A DNA stretch of 64,000 nt from Cricetomys ansorgei (lineage: Eukaryota; Chordata; Mammalia; Rodentia; Nesomyidae), in assembly GCA_026225945.1 (NCBI GenBank), contig JAMJFZ010000289.1, positions 4,771,001 through 4,835,000 on the forward strand, in the 5' to 3' direction. Numbering within the stretch: position 1 is the first letter of the stretch; each line of letters opens with the position of its first letter. Of the stretch, positions 11,776 to 24,129 are shown piece by piece. Both the position numbers and the translations under genes were made by a program. A model generated the notes under the pieces. That model ran no database searches. It was given only the letters and a program-made list of their open reading frames with translations, and was not told where the DNA came from.

Positions 11776-13849
11776 AGACAGTGCTCTTGAAACATTTGTT
11801 ATTCTGACATATTTTCTGTGAGCCTAAAACTGAGTGTTAAAATCTAATCTATTAATAACTAATATGAACTAGAGGTCAGCTTCAACTTTCAAACATACTC
11901 AGATATTTTCGGCAAATTTCCTTATTTAGAAATGTGGGCTTCTGACTGAAATTCACTGAATTTATATTTTAAATTTTCTAATCTGATTGGATTACAAAAT
12001 AAAATACCCGTGATAAATGTATATAGTAATTATAATAATATGCGTAACATTCAGCGACTTAGACAACACCTTTAAAAAAATCTAAATATGACTTAGAGTG
12101 TGATTCAGTTGATATTTCTTTATGTGGATGAACAGACCACAAAACGGTCATGTAGATATTATTCCTGTAATTTTATTATGACAATTTGTTTCAACATTAA
12201 GTGCCTGACATACTTTGTTCTTCAAAATAGATCTGGAGATATATCAAAACCCTTCTCAGAATGGTTCAACACAAGTAGGCTAAGGACATCTCCCATCAAG
12301 GAAGAATTATCTATCAAAAATATATCCTAACTAAATATATAATACTTAACAAAATTAGGATATTGGAACTAACATTAAAATGATGTTTATTAGAATATAT
12401 TTGCATATTTTATAACTTTTGTTGATTATTTTCAGATAAAGGAACGTATCTGTTCATTTCAACTGATTAAAGTGGTAGAGACACTTATATTAGGTATGGT
12501 TAATGACACTTAGTAAATTTGATTCAGCTTTATAAAACACTTAGGAAGAGCTGTGAAGCATACACAGACTAGTAAGCTGTGTGTGTTTGTAGGAGAAGCT
12601 TGGCATTAAGCCATTCTCAAAGATTTGACATTCCCGTTAGCATAATTCAAGCTAAGGTTATATTAAAGTATATCATAGATATGGACAGTTACTGAGATAT
12701 ATTTCCTACAAGAGAACAGATTAAGTCTAGTTTAGTAAAATTTGGAAAAGCTTGCAAAATTGAAAGTGGAAGTATTTTAATCTGACAGTTGTCTGATAAA
12801 ATATGGACTCAAAGAGAATTTTGTATTAAAAGTTCAAAAAAGGCAAGCTTCTACTAATATTCGTTTCATAAACACAGGTGAATTTAAAGATCTTCTGTAC
12901 TCTTTCTGACCCAGCTAAAATATTTATTTTAATTTTTGAAGAAATAAGTTTTTAGACAATTAAGGGCTGCATTAATGAGAAGGATCCTGTCACCCTGATT
13001 CCTTTTTCTCTATTCTCATTGTTGTTTGATTCCCATGTTTCTCAAGGTCAGTGATTTTCATCTTGAACCTGTCTGTTATTTCAGGTGTTGTCTTTAAGCT
13101 GCAGTATTCATAAAATACAGGTGTGATCTCTGTGTATTACCAAATAATTATATATAAAATCTACGCCAGTTAAAATATAAGCAAATCTTCTCCAACTAAA
13201 CTGATTTTGGATTTTGGTAATTCTATTACGATGTCAGCTACATAAAATCAACTGAAATGTAGTGACAATAGATGTTATATCGACAACTCAGTTACTAGAT
13301 TTAGTCAACTGGCAAATATAGAAACACTCAGAATTATCCCTAGGAGGTTTTGAATACTTACATCATTGATGAAGTTGTCTTGTACCACTTTCCAATCAAT
13401 TCTCTATGTTCACTGTTCAACAAAAGTAATTTTGGCAACTGATTCTATAATCCTATGTCTGCTCTTATAATTTATACACCTGGAATCTTAAAACTACGCT
13501 TTCTTTCCTCTGTGGGCTCTTCAGTGGCACACAGTGCTTTTAGAATTCTTTCAGGTTTCATTTTTGTCAGTAGCCCCACTTCTTTTATGGCTAAAGGGAA
13601 TTCTTATCTTATGAAAATCCAACATTTGTTTATTCATTTTCCTGAGTTCATTGTAAGTATTGCACTAGCTATTAATATTAACATAAAATCTTTTTTTTTT
13701 CATTCATCATGGGGAATGGTGGAATTGCAAAAAGTGCTGAAAATTTCTGAATAAAATGGTGTAGGAAGTGGCAGGTGGTTTCTGAAATCACAGCTGAATA
13801 CTTTTCTAAGAGTTTTAGTGGCTCCTCAACCTTGTTGGCACCAGCAATT
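11776..13849. other. Unclassified AT-rich DNA
   Basis: I see no gene and no family I can name with confidence. Composition is uniformly AT-rich with few simple repeats, so it may be ancient single-copy sequence. Confidence 0.45.
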
Positions 13850-13965
13850 CTAGTATGGGCTTAGTCACACTGTGTGAGAAAGTGGGAAGGACCTGGCAGG
13901 AGTTGGGAGTGAGGGAGCCCAAATCAGTGTATATTATATGTGAAGAAAAATCTATTTTTTTATTT
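13850..13965 (+). mobile_element. L1 3' UTR end fragment
   Basis: 'gtgtgagaaagtgggaagga' then 'ggagttgggagtgagggagc' and 'atatgtgaagaaaaatctat' resemble the G-rich terminal part of rodent L1 3' UTRs. It lies immediately left of an antisense L1 segment, so two L1s appear to abut. Confidence 0.45.
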
Positions 13966-14610
13966 AAAAAATTGAAATAGCATCCCAGTGTGGTTTACTT
14001 TGCATTCCATAATGATTTAGGATGTTGAATATTTCTTAATTTGATTGATTACCATTCCTGTGTCTTTGTTTATGAACTGTCCATTTTTCTGCATGTTTTT
14101 CTTCGTGTTATTGATCTGCAAAAGCTCTTTATATTCTCTCTACAAAACTTCTGTGTCTGAAAAAGAATGCTATGAATATATTCTCTATTTCTGTACCTTT
14201 ATTTCCTGAATTTACTTTACCCATATCTATATTTGTTCTTTCAATTTAATGATATCTTGGTATCATTACTATATGCTTGATATCAAGCATTAATAATTTT
14301 GACAAATTTAGTATTTCAACTTAGCACTTTTACGGAGAGTGTTATTTTTTTTAATATCCAGTGAAAGATTTTTTTTTGTCTTGTATAAGAAACATTTTGT
14401 TAACAAGATTCAAAGATATTCTATGTATTGATAACTTTTTCATTTAGGTCTATTATCTATCTTAAATTAATGTTTCTGGTAAAACAAGGCAGGAGTTGTA
14501 TATGTTTTGAAAAACATATTTGATTTCATATATGGATAATTGGTTTCATGGCATTATCTCATAATCGTTTAATGTTTATAGGGCTTATTGTGATGGCTAT
14601 TTCCCATACA
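13966..14610 (-). mobile_element. L1 ORF2 fragment, antisense
   Basis: 'cccagtgtggtttactttgc', 'attccataatgatttagga', 'aactgtccatttttctgca', 'gcaaaagctctttatattct' and 'catttaggtctattatctat' occur in the order expected when L1 ORF2 is read on the minus strand. A weaker similarity to ORF2 antisense recurs near 14680-14750. Confidence 0.65.
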
Positions 14611-16400
14611 ACTCTTTTCTTCACATTTTGATTTCTTCTGTTATGTTCTTTCTCTTAATTGCAAAACAAACACAGTCATTTCCTGACCTTTCCCAAGAAC
14701 CCACTATTGGCTTTGTTATTTTCTCTTCTATTTTGGTGTCATTTCTACTTGAATGACCCCTGTGCTATTCTGCATTGCTATTAACTTTGCTTCAAGTCTG
14801 GGCTTACTTACCGTTATTATATCAGATCCTTTCCATACAGTGTACATCATGGAATTTTCTTCTTTTGCGATGCATTGCTTCTGCTGGGAACTTAAATGGT
14901 CATTCAGTAAAGTCTGGCATAATACCAGTCATCATCTCACTGTTCCTGACTAGCCACCACTCCTCAGGCTGGCCACAGAACTTATCTGAAGAATTCTCTC
15001 TAGGAATTTTCTCCACTCTCATATCCTTCCTTCACACTGGAAAACTATTTCTGTGTATGAGGCAAGTGCCTGTGAGAAAAATTGTGGCTTGGTTTAGATT
15101 TGTGATATAGCTAAATTTCCTTCTGATTTGAGCTCAATGTGAGTGCTGAATAGGCAATTAAAATGTTTTTATGAGTTCAAATGATATGCATTTTAATATA
15201 ATGTAACAAACTGCCCTAAACTGTACCTTAAGCTGTAATATTTATCAGTATTCTGATATTGGAGGCAGGTTTGTTCCACACAATATTGGCTCAGGTCACC
15301 ATCTGACTGAATACATCTGGCAGCTGACTTGGGCTAAAAATTCACAGACATCCTCTTTCCTATTCCTGAAGCTTCAATATTATTTTCCTAATATTGTTGT
15401 GACCTCTATATTCGTGATGCTACATGTCTAACAATACCTTCAACCTAACTGTTCAACCTAGCAGTAAAACCTCAAGATCCTAATGTACTGGCAGCTATGC
15501 GCCAACAGGCAGTGTTTAATGAGAAGTCAGTTCATCATCTGCAAGCATATGCAAGAACATTTCAATGCTCTACTTAACCAAGCCCCCACTAAATCGCCTG
15601 ACCAAATCCTATCGTAGTCCACTCTAGGCACAACATTGGGGTACCAAGGTGCTCTTAATTTCCTTGAGTGTTATGGAAGATTTCTCATTCTCTATCAGCA
15701 AGAAAAAAAATCTATTGTATTGAAACACACAGAAGGATATTTATTTTCCAATTTAGTATTTTAAGTTCCATTATAATTGTAGGTATCTTATCAAAGAAGA
15801 AAGAAAGATATAATATTGTACATGATCCACTGTTCATAGGATTAACATAGGAACAAATTTTCTGCTGCAACATCTGTGTCTATACTCTCAGCAGAACCAA
15901 TGGCTAGTATTGCATCCATATCCTCTAACCCATTCTTTATAGCGCAGAATATAAACTTCAACCAAAACTTCAACTATGAACTAGGTGTATACTCTAATGT
16001 ACTGATGGCACACAAAAAATACAAGCCAATGTCAAATATGTTCAAATTGCATTACTTAATCTATGCATATAGTTTTTTTTCCAATTTGATATCAAATACA
16101 ATCTAATCAAACATAATCTAATCTTGGTTAACTACTATAATAACTTTCTTACCTACATGCCTTTGTTAGTACTTTTTTGTAAATCCTATTATATTTACTC
16201 TATCTGCTCTATTGATTCTTTTTTCTTAGTTTATGTCTAGATAGGATTCCCCATTATCTCTATTTAAACCTGTGTAAGTTATCATTCCTTGGTAACTCTG
16301 TTTCATTCAGTGTTTTCCCTGTCGGAGACAGTGCCTCCTCAGGTTACATGTGCCTGTTAAACTGCCTATAAATGTCCCTGATACCTCAGCATACAAACAC
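14611..16400. other. Unclassified DNA
   Basis: No gene is recognised. The stretch at 15245-15380 recalls an old MLT-type LTR, but too weakly to call. The open frames of 60-111 codons across 14753-16106 lack homology I can name and show no splice or start context. Confidence 0.4.
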
Positions 16401-16520
16401 ATAATAGATTGTGAGTCTGTGAGACAGAAAGCATGTGTCTTTATCTCATATATCTAACCTCACCACCATGCACAATAGCCAATACCCAGTATACACATAC
16501 ACTATATTGAATGAAGTGGC
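16401..16520 (+). mobile_element. L2 3' end
   Basis: 'agattgtgagtctgtgagac', then 'catgtgtctttatctcatat', then 'caatagccaatacccagtat' and 'attgaatgaag' follow the order of the LINE2 3' end ('agactgtaagctcc...' to '...ttgaatgaa'). Highly diverged, as expected for this ancient family. Confidence 0.55.
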
Positions 16521-17204
16521 TTTGTGAATGACGCATTTTCATCTGATCTCTTTATAACAGCATGTCACAGAACCCTGGCAGGGAGATACTTGACAAGGAA
16601 TTAACTAGAGAAATGCTAAGTAGCCAAAGTTACAAAAGGAAAGCTATTTGGGCTGCAGTGAGAAATAAAACATTTGTTATTACGATGCATTTGTTCGTAT
16701 GATTTATAATTTTAGAAGAATGATTCTTGGTGGAAAACAGTATAAAGGAATACTGCTTCCATAGAAGAAATCTCATTGTCAAAAGAGCAAATTATGCAAA
16801 TGCTCTGGTAGGATAATGTTTTCCGTCCTTGAGTGCTGTCACTAATGAGCATTTGAGAGTAGTCTGGTAATCAGAAAATGGGTGAAACCACAGATTTACA
16901 AACCTAGGATTTTAAGTATTAACTGGCTTTGTGTCACCACCTATATGTGCTTAGAGTTTGGCAGACTAGAAGAACGCTTAGCTCTTCCTACTCACTGAAC
17001 TAAAGCAGCCGTTTACAGAATAGCATCCTAACATCCTACAGGGATTTAATGCAGTTTCTAAATCCGGACAACACTCTCAGCTAATAGCAGCAAACACTTT
17101 GGGAAAATTGACATTATAAGTACATTTTACCTAGTGCTTTAAAAATGCAGTACATTAACACAGATGACTGACTTAACTCTTTTAGTCTAGGACCGAGTGT
17201 TCTA

Positions 17205-17720
17205 AAGGCCAACAATATTTTATTAAATTTGTTCGCTGACAATTTCATACATGTATATAATGCATTCTGATTATTCTCACTCCCAGCTCTCATCTTCCTC
17301 CCACCTCTGCCATCACCCCTCCTTCCTAAAAATCCCTGATCTTTTGTTTTGTGACTCCTGGAGTTTACCAGGACAGTCTGTGTGATCATGGGTTTGGAAA
17401 TATATACTGGAGCTTGGAGGGCTCACAAGTGGGGACACAGTTATAAATAACGATTGCCCTCCCTCAGAATCCATCAGTAGCGAATAGAATGGAGGGGCTT
17501 CGTGAACCGCCCCTCCATCCATTTGAGACTAACTGCTAAAAAACCCAGTCTTGTGCAAGCCCAGTTCAGGCAACAGCAGTTCCGTGAGAGCTTGTTTGTA
17601 ACGGCATGCCATGCCCTCCAAGTTCACATTTTTTAGCCCTTCTACCAATATTTTGCTTCTTCCATTCTTTCTGCTCACTCTTCCATGATGTTCCCTGAGC
17701 TTCCAAGGGTCATATTTGAA
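17205..17720 (-). mobile_element. Rodent L1 (Lx-like) 3' UTR, antisense
   Basis: The plus strand carries the reverse of a rodent L1 3' end: 'gacaatttcatacatgtata', 'cactcccagctctcatctt', 'ttttgttttgtgactcctgg', 'cagtctgtgtgatcatgggt', 'ggagcttggagggctcacaa' and 'cttccattctttctgctcac', ending near 'atgttccctgagcttcc'. Landmarks run continuously for about 500 bp. Open frames here are chance. Confidence 0.7.
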
Positions 17721-17769
17721 TGAATTGCCAAAATTAATTACCAACTCAAATAATTATTTTGATGGTGTG

Positions 17770-18189
17770 TTTTGGAGCTGGGGAAATGGTTGAGATCAGC
17801 TTATGACTGATATGATTCAGCCAGGAAAGGTCAATTTGTTTGACCAAGAGGTGATACTGTTTTGCAGTAGGTACCTCCTGTGTTGTCCAAGGGCAGTCTC
17901 CTGGTACATCTCCATATTCCTGTGCACTCAGAATACTGCAGCCAAAGAAGTTCTCCTTCTAATCAAACATTCTAGCTTGCCCTCACCTGGAGCTGTGTAT
18001 CCTTGGTACTTCTGCAGAGTATTTTCTCCTCCAGTGTTCGTATCTTCCACCATTCAAATCTTCAAGAGAATGCCAGATGTGAGAACTCATTTTCTAGCCC
18101 ACACGTATTTTTTATTATGTCACACAATACTTGCCTCTAATTTCCTATGGTTCTCCTTACGTTATGTTTTATACTTAGTGTATGCTGTA
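17770..18189. other. Unclassified DNA with a long chance open frame
   Basis: A 144-codon plus-strand open frame (17803-18237) crosses this segment. Its translation is hydrophobic and Cys/Tyr/Phe-rich without a domain I recognise, and its 3' end runs into an L2 remnant. I do not call it a gene. 'ggagctggggaaatggttga' at about 17775 could be a SINE head remnant. Confidence 0.4.
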
Positions 18190-18266
18190 TCAGATATTCA
18201 GGGTGCCAGTAGACCTGAGACAAGTGCCTGGAGCTAAGAAGTCCTCAGTAATAATTTGAATGTGGT
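18190..18266 (+). mobile_element. L2 3' end remnant
   Basis: 'gagacaagtgcctggagcta' and 'gtcctcagtaataatttgaa' match the terminal LINE2 pattern of 'agtgcctggcacatagtagg' to 'aataaatatttgttgaa' with many changes. Short and ancient. Confidence 0.45.
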
Positions 18267-18862
18267 ATCTGTTACCAAGCTTACTGTGTTACAAAAGAAA
18301 ATGTCAAAAGTATGATTTTTAAATACATATTCAATTGTACTTGGCTATTTTTATCATTTTTTATTCTCAGAACAAAAAAAAGGAATTTATAGTACTTTAC
18401 CCAAAGCTAGTTCCATGTCTCTAAGCACTTAATTCATATTTGATGGCTATTTTTAACCAAAGCCATTTTATAATCTTTATTTGGATATTAGACCAGTCAC
18501 TGGAAAATGGAAATAATCCTATAAGTACTCACTGACATCATGTATCAATGTCAATTAAAGAATACATCAATATTTCCACCCTTGTCTGTCTGCATTAATT
18601 CATACATTACTATGCACTCACTTCTTGGCATCTGCTGATTCAAGATCTGCCAGTTTGGAGTACGGCTTCACTGACTCGGCTGCCATATGGCTGCCCTTCT
18701 TTGTTCCAAGTTTTGATCAATCAGATGATGCCAAAGTGACTCATGGCATTCTAAAGAAGGAAGAGGTTTGGTATGAAGCCAATCTACTGAAGTGTTTTTC
18801 TTTACAGAAAGATGTGCTTCGAGTTAAACCAAATACAGAACTATATAAAAATATATTTTGGA

Positions 18863-19032
18863 GGCTGGGCATGGTTGTACACTCCTTTAATCCAATCCCT
18901 CAGGAGGCAGAGGCAGGCCAACTCTGTGGGTTGCAGGCCAGTCTGGTCTACAGAGGAAATTACAGGCCTGCCAGGGCTACATTGTGGGACCCTCTCTCAA
19001 ACAAACAAAAACAACAACAAACCGAAAGCAAA
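18863..19032 (+). repeat. B1 SINE, near full length
   Basis: Starts 'ggctgggcatggttgtacac' (A box) and includes 'tcctttaatccaatccct', 'aggaggcagaggcaggccaa', 'ggccagtctggtctacagag' and 'ccagggctacattgtgggac', then a tail of interrupted A runs with C. Complete head-to-tail order. It interrupts the frame of the open reading frame starting at 18625, so that frame is an artefact at its 3' end. Confidence 0.9.
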
Positions 19033-19682
19033 ATTTAAAGAAATCATAATTAATGATTTTCTAAGAGACAAATTTCAAAATTTGTTTTATCCCTAAAGGG
19101 AAATAATTTTTCTAAACTATCAACTGGTACTGTGCTCATGTGTATGACTAAACTTATTCTTCATCAGCAGTAACCATAGCTGTTATCCCCAGAAGCAGCA
19201 CAGCATTTTCTTACACTGACAGCAAGTGAAATAGAAAGGAAAGCCAATGATGTTGTACTTCAGCTGTGTTTAAATGACTGTAAAATGTTCCAAAATGCTT
19301 TGATAGATGCTCCGATCGTAATCTCGTCATTTGGAAAGTGTGCAAAGAAGACTGGCCTGTGCCTTTTCTATGACTTTAGTCCAAACTCTTAAATTATGTA
19401 TAGCTTACCCAATTTCCAGAAGAAGCAGGGGCCACTATGAAAGTATGCAAAATGACCTGGAAAAATGAACATAGAAGAAAGAAGGTACAGAGCGACAAAC
19501 AGAACAGACTAAAATAAATACAAAGTTAATCCAGGAGAGCAAACCAGGAGGCCATGAAATGGTGACTAAGCATATCCCCAAAACTGATGGGTTCAAAGTG
19601 AAGAGCCCAAATGTTTGACCATAAGTTTACAACATCAATGAGGTAAATAGTTCTAAATCTTAATTAGTTATGAAGTGCAAAT

Positions 19683-19776
19683 CTTGGGTCTGCTGACGGC
19701 TCAGCAGATAACCATATAAGCCTGCCAAGCAGGGTTTGGTTCAGAGCCTATACTCACACATGCACATATACCAGAA
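19683..19776 (+). repeat. tRNA-derived SINE head fragment (B3/B4-like)
   Basis: 'gacggctcagcagataacca' and 'cctgccaagcagggtttggt' resemble the head of rodent tRNA-derived SINEs. The remainder is replaced by the CA/GA microsatellite. Too short to assign. Confidence 0.4.

Positions 19777-19845
<69 letters not shown>
19777..19845. repeat. (CA)n(GA)n microsatellite
   Basis: A short ACAC run followed by more than 60 bp of AG repeat with a single AAAG interruption near its end. Confidence 0.97.
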
Positions 19846-19889
19846 TTCACAATAATAATAAATAGAATAAAACTGTATTTTAAACAAAA

Positions 19890-20105
19890 TGGTGGGGCTA
19901 TAGAAATGCTTTAGTATTTTAGAGCCATTTATTCTTTCAGAAGATACAAATTTGGTCTGCAGCACCCACGTGGCAGTTTATCATCATGTGTAACTCCAAT
20001 TCAAGGAGATGCGATGTACTCTTCTGATCTCAGTAGTCATCATTCCCAAGTTACACATACACAGCCACAGGCAAGACACAGCATACACATAAAAATCAGT
20101 CCTAA
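19890..20105 (+). repeat. B2 SINE, diverged
   Basis: Head 'ggtggggctatagaaatgct', then 'ttctttcagaagatacaa', 'cagcacccacgtggcagttt', 'gtgtaactccaattcaagga' and 'gtactcttctgatctcagta', then the CA-rich 3' part. Each piece aligns with B2 in order, but with many substitutions. Confidence 0.7.
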
Positions 20106-20297
20106 AACAGTAAAAATGCAGCTCTGTAGCACTGAGGAGCCATAGAAACATTGGCAGCTGAAGGGTTTCACAACCATGACTTGTCTTTGCTGAGCACTGA
20201 GTCTAGTTCAGCCATGAGTCCATGCAAATTGCAGGAAGCTTCAGAGAAAGAACATGCAACAAAATGCAAGTTTTCTAAAGCACAATCCAAGGGATGC

Positions 20298-20632
20298 TGT
20301 TGTAAAAGTTATTTTTAGTTATGTATAAAATAAGTTTTTTATGTATGGCTGGGTGAGGGCTCCCTAGGTTTTGGCTTTCTGTATTATCTGCAGGTATTGG
20401 ATTTATCTGGGGGATGTTTGATTGCTTATGATCTGCATGTGCTATCAGTAGAACATTTGAGGAGATCTTAATCAATAAAAAAAAACAAACCTGAGCTTAG
20501 ATGCTTTGGGTTCCACTGACCAGGCACTGACCAGGATTGTGGTTCCCTTTGCTGAGGTCTGGCAGAGTTTGTACATATGAATATGCCTTCTTGTCATCCT
20601 TGGTGAGCTGCCACAGCAGGCAAACAACTACA
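20298..20632 (+). mobile_element. Solo LTR, mys-like ERV family (copy 1)
   Basis: A 335-bp LTR beginning TGTTGTAAAAG and ending ...CTACA. It has a TATA-like 'atgtataaaat' near the 5' end and AATAAA at 20474-20479. It shares sequence throughout with the antisense LTRs at 28462, 38132, 39138, 52617 and 54360. It is flanked by ggatgc (20292-20297) and ggaagc (20633-20638), a 6-bp target duplication with one mismatch. No internal region adjoins it, so it is a solo LTR, and the only one of the six in plus orientation. Assignment to the mys group is by LTR length and primer-site type in sister copies. Confidence 0.75.
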
Positions 20633-20639
20633 GGAAGCC

Positions 20640-22310
20640 ATAGATTTGTTTTCTAATTTGCTTTGCTAAGGATTATGACATGGTTTAAGCAGGAAAGAAA
20701 GACTGTGTGATGAGCATGTTTGAGGAATTCCACGATAAGAGCAATGCAATATTACAAGTACCATTTAAGTTTTCATAATTCCATGTATTTATATAAGTTG
20801 CTAATATTACCCAGAATTGTTTATGCTAAAATTTTAATACTTGCTACAGATATAATGTATTGTAGTAGGCTATATGTGAGTAAGATCCCAAGTTTGGTGG
20901 TCAGCACCACAGCAATTTAACAGTGCTATAGCTAATATTCAAGCTTGAGTGCTATGAACTGCATTCATGTTTACCACTTACTTGGTGTGACTACAAAGAA
21001 TTTGCTTAATTATTTTGCTCACACGAGAGCTGTTTACTTCCCACATCAGTAGCACCCAACACAGAATAGATCCTAAGTAACGTAGAAAGTTTGGCTCTTT
21101 TAGTGCTCCTGAAGTGTATTAGACAAAAAAAAATTCCTCAAAGAGTAGTAACGAGAAGGACTCTTCCAGCAACTTAAAGCATTAGGTCAAGCTTTCTCTG
21201 AATCACAGGGAACTGCAATTAGTTTGTAGAGGCCAAGAGGAAGGTAGGTGATTCTGGGCCATTTTGCTCTCTACTGTGTCCTTTCACAATTCCATTCCTG
21301 CTTCTGAAAAGGAAAGGAAATGCCGAACTTTCTCCTTTTGCCACATGTTAGTTTTAATTGAAAACAAGAGTGTTGGACTGAATAAGGCTTCAGCAGATTC
21401 CTAGTTAAATTAGAAGGGACTTTTCGTTTAAGACCTCGTGTTGATATGTCACTGTGCTCTGTCACTTCAAGAAGCGATGGTGCTTTGTTATCAGCCCTGA
21501 GCCCTGGCAGGTTTCTGATGGAGACTTAGACTAAAACAGAATGCCAGAATGATGAAGGCGCCACTCACCTTCAAAACCACAGGCTGTGCACAAGCACAAC
21601 GGCCCTGGCACCGCACCCTGTGAAGCCCAGTAGCTTGCATAATCATCTACGATCACTTTACTATGTGAGAGGGTAATTTGAAATCTTCATCAGGTTGATT
21701 GGATTTCGACAAAAGCATAGATAGTTGTGATTTCATTAGAGGCATATTATCCAAAATTGTCATTATGTAGTCAAATAATTAAAATTATGGTGCAATAATT
21801 ATTTTAGCTTTTCAATGCGAAGCTACTGTTTAGGAAACTTTAAAAGAGAGACTATTTTAAAAGGAAGACACTCAGAGGGCCTTAACTGTCAGGAAGCATC
21901 GCCATTCATACAGTCATCCCCGTGCCAGTTTGCTATCAAGCAGAATCTGGTTCTGGAAATCGAAACAAAGAGCAAGATTCCATATCTAGCAGAAAACTGT
22001 GTGAAGAAGTGGTGGCTATGAAAGAAAGCATCAAACAATGTAGCAGGTACAGAATATTACTGAAGCACAGAATGCCAATATCTTTTTATCTCATAGGCAA
22101 AGATCTTCAGAAACAGGATTTGTCCAGACATATCCACTGTCAGGTCAGCAAAATCCACACATAGCAGTATTACTATTGACCAGATAATACTTCTCCAAAC
22201 TAGAAACATGGCTTCTCTGCAGAACAGTCTAGCAGTCATATTGAAATGAGCCTCAGAGAAAACTCAGTAATATTAGTAATGACTTAGCCCTGCTGTTTCC
22301 CCTCAACTTA
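20640..22310. other. Unclassified DNA without named repeats
   Basis: Over 1.6 kb I recognise no transposon, which is unusual for this window. The part 21270-21720 is somewhat richer in G/C and CpG. The small open frames here (60-80 codons) lack recognisable domains. This is a candidate for conserved non-coding DNA, judged only from repeat absence and composition. Confidence 0.4.
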
Positions 22311-22314
22311 AACT

Positions 22315-22640
22315 TACCTCCCCACATACTCACACATACTACACAAACTCACATGCAAACATACACTCCTATATTCTACACAGACACATAATCAAACACA
22401 CACACATATATATACATGCACATACACCATTTACACATATTTTCTATACACACATGCACTCACATACTTGCACATGTGCACATGCACAAACACCCTTCAC
22501 ACATATGATACTCACACATATACATATGCTCATATACAATTCACACATATACTATATACACACATACACACATACTTACACATGCACAGGTAAACATGCA
22601 CATTTACTTAACACATCACACACACACACAAACACTAACC
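22315..22640. repeat. Degenerate CA/CATA-rich satellite-like tract
   Basis: About 325 bp of irregular CACA, CATA and CACATG units, including 'cacacacacatatatataca' and ending in 'cacacacacacacaaacact'. The His/Thr-rich open frame inside it is a repeat product. Confidence 0.9.
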
Positions 22641-22984
22641 ATCTCTGCCCTGACATGTTCCCATTCCCTTATCCTTGCTATATAGAAAGCACCTTCAAAG
22701 TGATCTTATTTTCTTATTCAGTCTGTTTGAATAGTTAAATTGTAATCAATATTGTAACATATAGCTAAAGGGAGTTTAAAGCAGTATGTTTTGCAAGAGC
22801 AATAATGGTATTTCTATTATATTCGCTGCTTATAAACTGTAGTTGTGTTTTTAGCATCTTTAGACATTGTTTCCGGAGCTCACTCCTCTCTGGGGCACTG
22901 TTTATGCAACATATCAGTACTGCTCTGAGTTTTAATCAGAATTTTTCGTATTAACTTTAAACCACAATTTAATAAAAACATGAT

Positions 22985-23130
22985 TAATAATGGAATAACA
23001 ATTAATTAAAAAAAAGAAACCATGAATTTGAGAGAGATCGATAATAGGTATGGAAAGGTTTGGAAGAGGATAGGGAAGTGTGAAATGATGTAATTATATT
23101 ATAATTTAAAAAAATAAAAGAAATAATTTG
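22985..23130 (+). mobile_element. L1 3' terminus with A-rich tail
   Basis: 'ccatgaatttgagagagatc', 'ggtatggaaaggtttggaag', 'gaaatgatgtaattatatta' and an 'aaaaaaataaaagaaa' tail. Same family terminus as 10975-11100 but better preserved. It is 5' truncated to little more than the end of the 3' UTR. Confidence 0.75.
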
Positions 23131-23584
23131 AAAAAAATCGAGTGAAAATGGTAATGGGTTCAACAATATTTTATTTGACTTCCCCATATTAAACAATCTT
23201 TTCAGAATATTTGAATCAGTTAGCTTGGTTTTCTCTATTTAAAAACTCTGACTATTCAACTTTCACTTAAAAATAAATGGGGTATAATTTTTACATTTCA
23301 TTAGAAGTTCTAAAAATGAGTCAATCAAATGTTTGGGTGTCATTTCATTAAAACCATATCCTCAGTAGATCTCTTCCTGCTGAAGTCTGCAAGGCAGGTG
23401 TGCCTCAGTCCAGATGCATGCACCCAATGACACAAAGTATAGGGAATCTGCTCTGCATATTTACACATATCTGCTGACATTCTCTTTTGGAGTGGACTTG
23501 TCTGCTCTCATTCCATTAAGATCATGACAGTGAGAACTTGGTCATCACATTTACAGTTACATCTTAGTACCTGAAAAATAAAGT

Positions 23585-23599
23585 ACACACACACACACA

Positions 23600-23640
<41 letters not shown>
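23585..23640. repeat. (AC)9(GT)19 inverted microsatellite
   Basis: An 18-nt AC run (23585-23602) is joined without spacer to a 38-nt GT run (23603-23640). Because GT is the complement of AC, the 18 bp either side of the centre form a perfect loop-less inverted repeat able to fold into a hairpin or cruciform. Confidence 0.95.
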
Positions 23641-23642
<2 letters not shown>

Positions 23643-23992
23643 ATACAGTTTATATTTTTGACAAATGAATGCATATATTCTGATAAACAAATATAAATAT
23701 ATACATACATATTTCTGATAAATCTATATAACATATATATTTCTGATTAATAGATACTGTTTTGGATTCTGAGTAAGAAAGCAAGCAGAAGGACAGTCAG
23801 GCTTTAAGCACAATGAAGTGATGTATGTTGAAGGAAAAGAACACATAAAGAGGACATAGTAGCTAAAGTTTTTATTTTTACTGAGAAATCTGAACCTATC
23901 CAGGAAGGTGTACCAATTCTTGCTTTACACTGATTGTTAACTGCCATTAAGTCAGCCATGGATGCTGCAGTTTTTACTTTAAGCAATGAACT

Positions 23993-24128
23993 TTTGTTTT
24001 GAGAAAGATGGGAGCCGCTTTTCCTGTGTAACCCTGGCTGACAAGGCTGCCCTCAAACTGTTAGGGATCCCATTGCTTCTGCCTTCGGTGGGAATTAAAA
24101 GCATGTGCCACCTTACCTTTCCACTCTG
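23993..24128 (-). repeat. B1 SINE, antisense, internally shortened
   Basis: The plus strand reads 'ttttgagaaagatgggagcc', 'ctgtgtaaccctggctgac', 'ggctgccctcaaactgtt', 'cttctgccttcggtgggaat' and 'taaaagcatgtgccacctta', the reverse of B1. The segment between the two copies of the 'ctggctg..' motif is missing, consistent with a monomer lacking the internal duplication or with a deletion. Confidence 0.75.
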
Positions 24129-24129
24129 G

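Noticed and set aside
17803..18237. 144-codon plus-strand open frame
   Set aside because: No recognisable domain, biased hydrophobic composition, and the 3' end overlaps an L2 remnant.
22315..22640. Possible CRISPR-like or satellite array from regular CACA spacing
   Set aside because: There is no fixed-length repeat with unique spacers, only irregular CA/CATA expansion, and the sequence is mammalian.
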